From contig CBDUST010000156.1 in the NCBI GenBank assembly GCA_965369945.1, forward strand, positions 1-9,964: a DNA stretch of 9,964 bases, in the 5' to 3' direction. The position numbers were made by a program, and so were the translations under genes. Of the stretch, positions 5,898-9,964 are shown one piece after another; the stretch's first letter is position 1; each line of letters opens with the position of its first letter. The notes beneath the pieces were generated by a model. It saw nothing but the letters and a program-made list of their open reading frames with translations, had not been told where the DNA came from and did not search any database. This stretch comes from JADFNO01 sp965369945. Lineage in GTDB: Bacteria > Planctomycetota > Phycisphaerae > Phycisphaerales > SM1A02.

Positions 5898-7352
5898 TTA
5901 GGCGCTCAGCTCGCGGCGCATGATTTTGCCGGTGGCATTGCGCGGCAACTTGTCGATCAGACGAATCTCACGCGGCACCTTGAATTGCGCCAACCGATCG
6001 CGGCAATGTGTTCGCAGGGCCGTCTCATCGAAGCTCGCATCGTCGTTGAGCTCGACAAAGGCCAGCGCGACCTCGCCGCGCGAAGAATCTTGCATCCCGA
6101 TCACTGCTGAGTCGTGAACGGAGGCGTGTGCATTGAGCACTTCTTCGATCTCGCGAGGGAAGACGTTCTCCCCGGCGATGATGAGCATCTCCTTGATGCG
6201 CCCGGTGATGTAGAGGAAGCCATCAGCATCGATCCGACCCATGTCGCCGGTCTTGAAATACCCCTCGTCGTCGAAGACTTCCGCGGTTAGATCGGGTGCT
6301 TTGTAGTACCCAGCCATGATGTTCGGTCCGCTGATGCAGACTTCACCCTCTTCGTCTACGCCGAGGCGAGTACCGTCCGGGGTGACGATCTTCTCCTGGA
6401 CATTGGGCACGGCCATGCCGACGGATTTGGGCTTGTCATCTTGAGGTCGGCACCAATTGGCGACAGGCCCGGTTTCGGTGAGGCCGTAGCCTTCTTTGAT
6501 GGTCACGTTGAAGCGATCTCGGAATCCCTCGAATATGGCGGTGGGAAGCGGTTCGCCACCGGAGACGATGTAGCGCAGTGACTTGAAATCGTCGTCGGTG
6601 GCGTGTTTGGTATGCAGCAGCGCATTGAACATGGACGGGATAGCGATGATGGCGGTTGGACGATGCTCACGAAGCAGCGTGAGGATTTTCCGAGGCATGA
6701 ACCGTGCGGTGTAGATGGCCTTGCAACCGACGATCAGCGGCAAGAGCGTGAGCACGGTCAGCCCGAAGCTATGGAACTGCGGCAAGACACCCATGATGAC
6801 ATCGTGGCGGGTGAAGCCGGCACATTGCTCGCACTGTCGCACGTTGGATACAAGATTGGCTGAGGTAAGCATTACGCCTTTGGGTCGGCCTGACGTCCCT
6901 GAGGTGTAGAGGATGACAGCGACATGGTCCTCGGGCCGGCGCCGCGTAAGGCGAAACGGCGGCAATCCCTTGAAGCTCAACTCGTCAAGCCGAATCTGCC
7001 GGACGCGCTCAGGCAATCCGCCCACGAAGTCAGCCATGGCGGTCACGGTGACGATGGTGTCCAGCTCGGCGTGATCGATGATGTATTCCAACTCGTCGGG
7101 CTTGAGTATGTAGTTCAGGGGCACGATTGTACGACCCAACATCCACGTACCGAGCATGGCCATTGGGAAGAGCCCGGAGGTGGGCAGCATCAGACCGATG
7201 TGCGGCGCGTCAGTGCTGCGTCTAATGGCTCGGGCGAGGTGAAGCGCGCCGACGTACATCTCGAATGCGCAGCAAGTGCGCTGGTCATCAACGGCCGCGA
7301 CCCGGCGAGGTGACAAGATCAGACGTCGAATGATTGAACTGGCGACACGCAC
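5898..7352 (-). CDS. AMP-forming acyl-CoA synthetase (long-chain fatty-acid--CoA ligase-like)
   Basis: A 484-residue member of the ANL adenylate-forming superfamily, which activates a carboxylate with ATP to an acyl-AMP and then an acyl-CoA. From a GTG start at 7352 the motifs are: the P-loop YTSGTSGRPKG (149-159), YGLTETG (289-295), TGD with the ribose-binding Asp (368-370), the hinge region GRIKE (384-388), AGENVFPREIEEV, and PRNATGKIMRREL with the catalytic Lys at about 476. All key residues are present, so it should be active, and about 480-500 residues is normal for the family. The frame stays open upstream to 7706, but that part has no family similarity and would overlap the divergent lipoprotein gene. 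AGGA lies ten bases before the GTG. It is probably cytoplasmic, for fatty-acid activation or lipid recycling. The substrate cannot be read from sequence. It stands alone, without beta-oxidation neighbours. Confidence 0.9.
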   Translation of the reverse strand: MRVASSIIRRLILSPRRVAAVDDQRTCCAFEMYVGALHLARAIRRSTDAPHIGLMLPTSGLFPMAMLGTWMLGRTIVPLNYILKPDELEYIIDHAELDTIVTVTAMADFVGGLPERVRQIRLDELSFKGLPPFRLTRRRPEDHVAVILYTSGTSGRPKGVMLTSANLVSNVRQCEQCAGFTRHDVIMGVLPQFHSFGLTVLTLLPLIVGCKAIYTARFMPRKILTLLREHRPTAIIAIPSMFNALLHTKHATDDDFKSLRYIVSGGEPLPTAIFEGFRDRFNVTIKEGYGLTETGPVANWCRPQDDKPKSVGMAVPNVQEKIVTPDGTRLGVDEEGEVCISGPNIMAGYYKAPDLTAEVFDDEGYFKTGDMGRIDADGFLYITGRIKEMLIIAGENVFPREIEEVLNAHASVHDSAVIGMQDSSRGEVALAFVELNDDASFDETALRTHCRDRLAQFKVPREIRLIDKLPRNATGKIMRRELSA

Positions 7353-7374
7353 CGAGGCATGATCCTGGGCAATG

Positions 7375-7402
7375 TTGGCGAAATTCGGATTGTCGGTACG
7401 AT
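7375..7402 (+). promoter_or_regulatory. Candidate sigma70-type promoter of the lipoprotein gene
   Basis: TTGGCG (7375-7380), a 16-base spacer and TACGAT (7397-7402) match the consensus boxes at four of six positions each. The site lies in the roughly 60-base divergent gap between the ligase start at 7352 and the lipoprotein start at 7415. Transcription would begin only a few bases before the proposed GTG, giving an almost leaderless mRNA, in line with the absence of a ribosome site. Confidence 0.25.
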
Positions 7403-7414
7403 ACGTTGGGCAAC

Positions 7415-8224
7415 GTGATTCGCCAATCAGAGACGATACGAGCCGGGTGGGTGGTCCTTCTGTGCACCTTGATCGCCCTACCGTTGGTGGGTTGTCAGTC
7501 AACACCTCCGACGCGCTCCTTGGACTCAGCCTTAGTCGATTACCGATCCAAGCGCTATCGGATGGCCCACAGCCGAGCAGCGGCGATCGCGGGTGAGTCG
7601 AAGGGGTTGAGGCGGGACCAGGCGGCGTACCTTGCCGGACTGAGCGCCTATAAGCTTGGTGATCTGAACAAAGCGCAGCAGCAACTGACGAGTGCAGCGC
7701 AATCACCGGATCGAATCACGGCCGGCAAAGCGAAAGCGGTGTTGGGCCTCGTTCGAGTTGGTCAACATCGTCCCCGTGAGGCAGCCGGGCTGTTGGCGGA
7801 GGCGTCAGGTGCGTTGACGGGCGAAGACTCGCGTCGAGCTGCTTATCAAGCGTCATTGGCCTACCAACTCGCGGGTGATGAGACTTCAGCCGGTGCGTGG
7901 AAGCGCATCGCCAATGCCGGGCAAACCCGCGGACAACAGGTTCTTGCGATGAGCGCGGAAGGCGGCGGCGGGCGATTCTCCCTGCAGGCCGGTGCGTTCC
8001 GTCAGCGCAAGCATGCCGACAAGGCCGCCCGTAACGTGGCCCAGGTGGTTCAGCAGCACGGACTTGGGGGCATTCGCATCATCGAGAGCCGGGATGATCG
8101 AGGTCGAATCCTCTACCTAGTGCAGTTCGGAGCATTTCAGACTCGCTCGGCCGCATCCAATGCCCGCCGACTGGTCGGTCGTCTTGAGGTAATCGTGGCC
8201 CCTTCGATCGGCCCAACTTCCTAA
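7415..8224 (+). CDS. Lipoprotein with TPR-like helices and a C-terminal SPOR domain
   Basis: A 269-residue envelope protein. From a GTG at 7415 the N terminus is basic then hydrophobic (WVVLLCTLIALP) and ends in the lipobox LVGC, with the lipidated Cys at 27. The ATG at 7334 would add 27 residues unlike a signal peptide and would overlap the divergent ligase gene, so it is not preferred. Residues about 38-165 are Ala-rich helical repeats of TPR character (AAYLAGLSAYKLGDLNKAQQQL at 70-91). Residues about 186-261 form a SPOR domain with the doubled motif FSLQAGAF and YLVQFGAF. SPOR domains are known to bind peptidoglycan glycan strands stripped of stem peptides, mainly at division sites. The protein therefore probably links a membrane to the wall. 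The downstream gene starts 72 bases later on the same strand and may be co-transcribed. Confidence 0.82.
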   Translation: MIRQSETIRAGWVVLLCTLIALPLVGCQSTPPTRSLDSALVDYRSKRYRMAHSRAAAIAGESKGLRRDQAAYLAGLSAYKLGDLNKAQQQLTSAAQSPDRITAGKAKAVLGLVRVGQHRPREAAGLLAEASGALTGEDSRRAAYQASLAYQLAGDETSAGAWKRIANAGQTRGQQVLAMSAEGGGGRFSLQAGAFRQRKHADKAARNVAQVVQQHGLGGIRIIESRDDRGRILYLVQFGAFQTRSAASNARRLVGRLEVIVAPSIGPTS

Positions 8225-8296
8225 ATCCTGCCTGAACCGTACCGCCTGAAGCGTCCTAGAATGCCGGAGCACTAGTTCATAAAATAAGGATCGGCT

Positions 8297-9322
8297 ATGA
8301 CTGTACCTTGGATGATCCCGGCGACAATCGGAACGCTCGCGCTGATGATGGGCTCCACGCTTGCAGCCCAGCCACAAAGCGGCGTCGCCGCGGACGATCC
8401 ACGGTATGGACTCCTTTCGCCGATCCCGGATCACGGCAGTGTGCCGCCGATTGTGGATTTACTGACAAGCGCTAGTGAGGGCCAGATTGCCAGTCGAGCA
8501 CGAAGCCGGGAGTTCACTCTACAAATCCGGGCGATCCGGCACGAGTATCTGGGCAAGAACCGAATCCTGGAGGCGCGAGCCCAAGGAATCGCCCAGCTGC
8601 GGGAATTCACCGACCCGGCTGCGTTCATGCCCCTGATCCGGGAACTGAGCGGTGAAGCCAATGACGTACGGCTCGAGTTACTGGATCATTTGGCAACGCT
8701 GGGTGAGCACGGACAGGCGGCCTTGGCGTGGATGGCCATTTACGATCACGATCCGGCGATTCGCAACGAGGCGATGACCCGAATGGTTTCGCCTCCGCAG
8801 CGACCGGTGCTGACTGTGTTGGATCAGGCGCTACGGCAGCATCGCCACACTATTGCCAACAACGCCGGCATGGTTGCCGGAGCGCTCAATGCCCTGGAGA
8901 CGATTCCTCTGCTGATCTTTGCTCAGGCCACGGCTGACCCGGCCGAGAGCCAAGGTGACTTGGCTTGGATCGCGATCGAGACCCAGCACGCCTATGTACA
9001 GCGGATCGAGGCGGTTGCGGGTGACGCCGCCGGTGCGTTCAGGCCGATTCTGGGAATCGTTACCGACGGGGTGGTCTTGCGAGTAGTGGATGCGGTGGCC
9101 ATCAACTATCGAACGGAGATTCACCGTTCCTTGGTGGCGATGACGACAAACGACTGGGAGCAGTCCACCGAGCATCTGGGCTACGACATGGCCCGGTGGC
9201 GGGAGTGGTACAACAGCGAGTATCTGCCGTTCAAGCGCGAGCAAGCCCGGCTGGCCCAGCTCGCGGCGGAGGCGGCGTCGGCAAAAGGCCAGATTGGCGA
9301 GTCGCAGCCCGATTCACCGTAA
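8297..9322 (+). CDS. Secreted HEAT-like repeat protein of unknown function
   Basis: A 341-residue protein with AAGGA six bases before the ATG. Residues 1-24 look like a signal peptide (MIPATIGTLALMMGSTLAA), probably cut near Ala23 or Ala24. Residues about 95-220 read as paired Ala/Leu-rich helices of the HEAT/ARM type (REFTDPAAFMPLIRELSG, DVRLELLDHLATLGEHG, DPAIRNEAMTRMV). The C-terminal part contains LGYDMARWREWYNSEYL. From memory, this 'GYD...W..W' ending is common in exported HEAT-repeat proteins of planctomycetes. The tail is Ala/Glu/Gln-rich and probably helical. No catalytic residues are visible. A scaffold or protein-binding role in the periplasm is inferred from fold type only. It follows the SPOR lipoprotein gene and may share its transcript. 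No terminator is obvious after the stop. Confidence 0.8.
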   Translation: MTVPWMIPATIGTLALMMGSTLAAQPQSGVAADDPRYGLLSPIPDHGSVPPIVDLLTSASEGQIASRARSREFTLQIRAIRHEYLGKNRILEARAQGIAQLREFTDPAAFMPLIRELSGEANDVRLELLDHLATLGEHGQAALAWMAIYDHDPAIRNEAMTRMVSPPQRPVLTVLDQALRQHRHTIANNAGMVAGALNALETIPLLIFAQATADPAESQGDLAWIAIETQHAYVQRIEAVAGDAAGAFRPILGIVTDGVVLRVVDAVAINYRTEIHRSLVAMTTNDWEQSTEHLGYDMARWREWYNSEYLPFKREQARLAQLAAEAASAKGQIGESQPDSP

Positions 9323-9475
9323 CTCCGCTTCGGGTGCAGAATCGCTTTCCAGCCCAAAACCCTGCCCAGGTGTGCTTCTTTACCCATTTTGACATCCCCG
9401 CGCGGGTCGGTTCGCTCGGCTGTGAATCACCTCGCAGGCAGATCAAAATTCTCAGCAAAACAGCGGAAGAAACTC
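9323..9475. other. Intergenic region after the HEAT-like gene
   Basis: No gene or convincing terminator is seen. A perfect ten-base palindrome CCCGCGCGGG lies at 9397-9406 without a T-run on either side. The last 45 bases before the promoter at 9476 are relatively A-rich, which could help RNA polymerase binding. Confidence 0.4.
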
Positions 9476-9504
9476 TTGACAGGACTACCTATGCGGTTGA
9501 TACT
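9476..9504 (+). promoter_or_regulatory. Strong sigma70-type promoter candidate
   Basis: A perfect -35 box TTGACA (9476-9481), a 17-base spacer and GATACT (9499-9504, four of six consensus bases). This is the best promoter match noticed in the window. Transcription would start near 9511 and run toward the gene at 9831, giving a leader of about 320 bases. Confidence 0.55.
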
Positions 9505-9709
9505 GGACGTGCGGTCTGACAAGATCGTGGCAGTAAGCGTATTCCCGCCGCGCATAGCGGCATTGCCAGAGAGAGAAAAAGGGCGCAACGTCGAAGCCGG
9601 GACTGCGGCTGACAGAGCCCCCGTGAGAGAGATCGACCACAACGTAAAGAGTCTTGTGCTCGCCGCAGCGTTCGTGTGTGAACTGCATCGAGTTCGAGAT
9701 GAAGAATGA
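9491..9709 (+). CDS. Doubtful small ORF in the leader region
   Basis: A 72-codon frame starting MRLILDVRSDKIVAVSVFPP, with AGGA six bases before the ATG, and ending in RVRDEE. It resembles no family I recognise and has no signal peptide or membrane segment; it contains a short hydrophobic patch (SLVLAAAF). Its ATG lies inside the spacer of the promoter at 9476-9504, so a transcript from that promoter would not contain the start codon. Either the ORF or the promoter assignment is wrong, or the ORF is read from an upstream transcript. The minus strand is also open over the same stretch, which lowers the coding case. Confidence 0.22.
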   Translation: MRLILDVRSDKIVAVSVFPPRIAALPEREKGRNVEAGTAADRAPVREIDHNVKSLVLAAAFVCELHRVRDEE

Positions 9710-9756
9710 ATCAACGACGGCAAGCGGAATGAGTATGGAGCTCAAACACTCGACGG

Positions 9757-9769
9757 CTCCCCAGGGGAG
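9757..9769 (+). promoter_or_regulatory. Small GC hairpin in the leader
   Basis: CTCCC (9757-9761) and GGGAG (9765-9769) pair around a CAG loop in the presumed leader of the gene at 9831. No T-run follows, so it is not a terminator. Role unknown. Confidence 0.3.
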
Positions 9770-9780
9770 TGAGATCGTGG

Positions 9781-9818
9781 CTTGCCTTTACTAACTTGCA
9801 AGTTTCCATTTTCGAAAC
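9781..9818 (+). promoter_or_regulatory. Overlapping palindromes just before the last gene's ribosome site
   Basis: AACTTGCAAGTT (9793-9804) is a perfect 12-base palindrome of operator type. As RNA the same bases have competing partners: CTTGC (9781-9785) with GCAAG (9798-9802), or GTTTC (9802-9806) with GAAAC (9814-9818), the latter ending at the first base before GGAGG. TTTCGAAA (9810-9817) is a further eight-base palindrome. The layout would suit a repressor site or a translational switch, but no ligand or regulator can be named. Confidence 0.35.
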
Positions 9819-9964
9819 GGAGGAAAGACAATGAAAAGAGTGAGAGTATTTGGATTTGGTGTTGCAGCGATGATGGTGCTCGTCGCATCAGGCGCAAAGG
9901 CGCAGGAGGTCATTTGGGATGCGCCGGTGAATCCCGACCTGCCCTCTTTCGTTGACCAGGAATT
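9819..9964 (+). CDS. Secreted protein, N-terminal fragment cut by the window edge (coding starts at 9831)
   Basis: The ribosome site GGAGG (9819-9823) lies seven bases before the ATG at 9831, from which 44 codons run to the window edge. The N terminus is a textbook signal peptide: MKRVR, then the hydrophobic VFGFGVAAMMVLVASG, then AKA as the cleavage motif before QEVIWDAPVNPDLPSF. The mature start is too short to assign to a family. Together with the promoter at 9476 and the structured leader it looks like a separately regulated exported protein. Confidence 0.8.

Larger units (their letters stand above)
5777..5901. repeat. Compact MITE-like element: inverted REP pair inside terminal inverted repeats
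   Basis: The ends are CTAGGTTCTGTCTG (5777-5790) and CAGACAGAACTTAG (5888-5901), inverted repeats matching at 13 of 14 positions, with a perfect ten-base core. Inside are two 24-base palindromic units in opposite orientation (5797-5820 and 5836-5859). They share AGTGG.ACGGG and CCCGTC and differ mainly in the loop. The right end overlaps the stop codon of the acyl-CoA ligase gene (5898-5900). No coding capacity is credible: translations such as GTGFQPV are the familiar spurious products of this repeat type in planctomycetes, as I recall them. The unit resembles a mobile REP doublet (BIME-like) or a small non-autonomous element. Confidence 0.65.

Noticed and set aside
7353..7706. N-terminal extension of the acyl-CoA ligase frame
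   Set aside because: The extra 118 codons show no similarity to the family, are rich in Arg, Ser and Pro, and overlap the divergent lipoprotein gene with its clear lipobox.

Overview
The window looks like a chromosomal segment of a planctomycete, probably of the Phycisphaerae or a related lineage. This is inferred mainly from two large secreted proteins. Their cysteine knots, 'ANDDC' beta repeats and C-terminal domain ending in FPW.DCIDQ.FWT are of a kind I know from planctomycete genomes. A GC-rich base composition and an inverted pair of REP-like palindromes of a planctomycete type (read as 'GFQPV' when translated) agree with this. No rRNA, tRNA, CRISPR array, transposase or phage gene was seen.

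Layout from left to right. Positions 1-207 hold the 3' flank of the first gene and possibly the first codons of a leftward gene leaving the window. Two leftward paralogues follow: a 766-residue protein (208-2508) and a 794-residue protein (2954-5338). Each has a signal peptide, two cysteine-rich knots, two beta repeats, a central beta domain that differs between the two, and a strongly conserved C-terminal domain. A clear rho-independent terminator (2888-2918) ends the transcript of the second. The gap 5339-5897 carries a hairpin touching the ribosome site of the 794-residue gene, several palindromes, and a compact element of about 120 bp made of two inverted REP units bracketed by terminal inverted repeats. 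That element abuts the stop codon of a leftward acyl-CoA ligase gene (5898-7352).

Divergent from the ligase, after about 60 bp, are a SPOR-domain lipoprotein gene (7415-8224) and a secreted HEAT-like repeat protein gene (8297-9322). These are close enough to be one transcript. The last 500 bp before the right edge contain a good sigma70-type promoter (9476-9504), a doubtful 72-codon ORF, a long leader with palindromes, and the start of a new secreted-protein gene (9831 onward) cut by the window edge.

Functionally this is an envelope and surface region: two large disulfide-rich exported proteins, a peptidoglycan-binding lipoprotein, a periplasmic repeat protein and another exported protein, with one metabolic enzyme among them. 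I see no defence system or biosynthetic cluster. The most interesting signals are the module exchange between the tandem paralogues, the repeat shared by their flanks, the REP-pair element, and the structured leader of the last gene.
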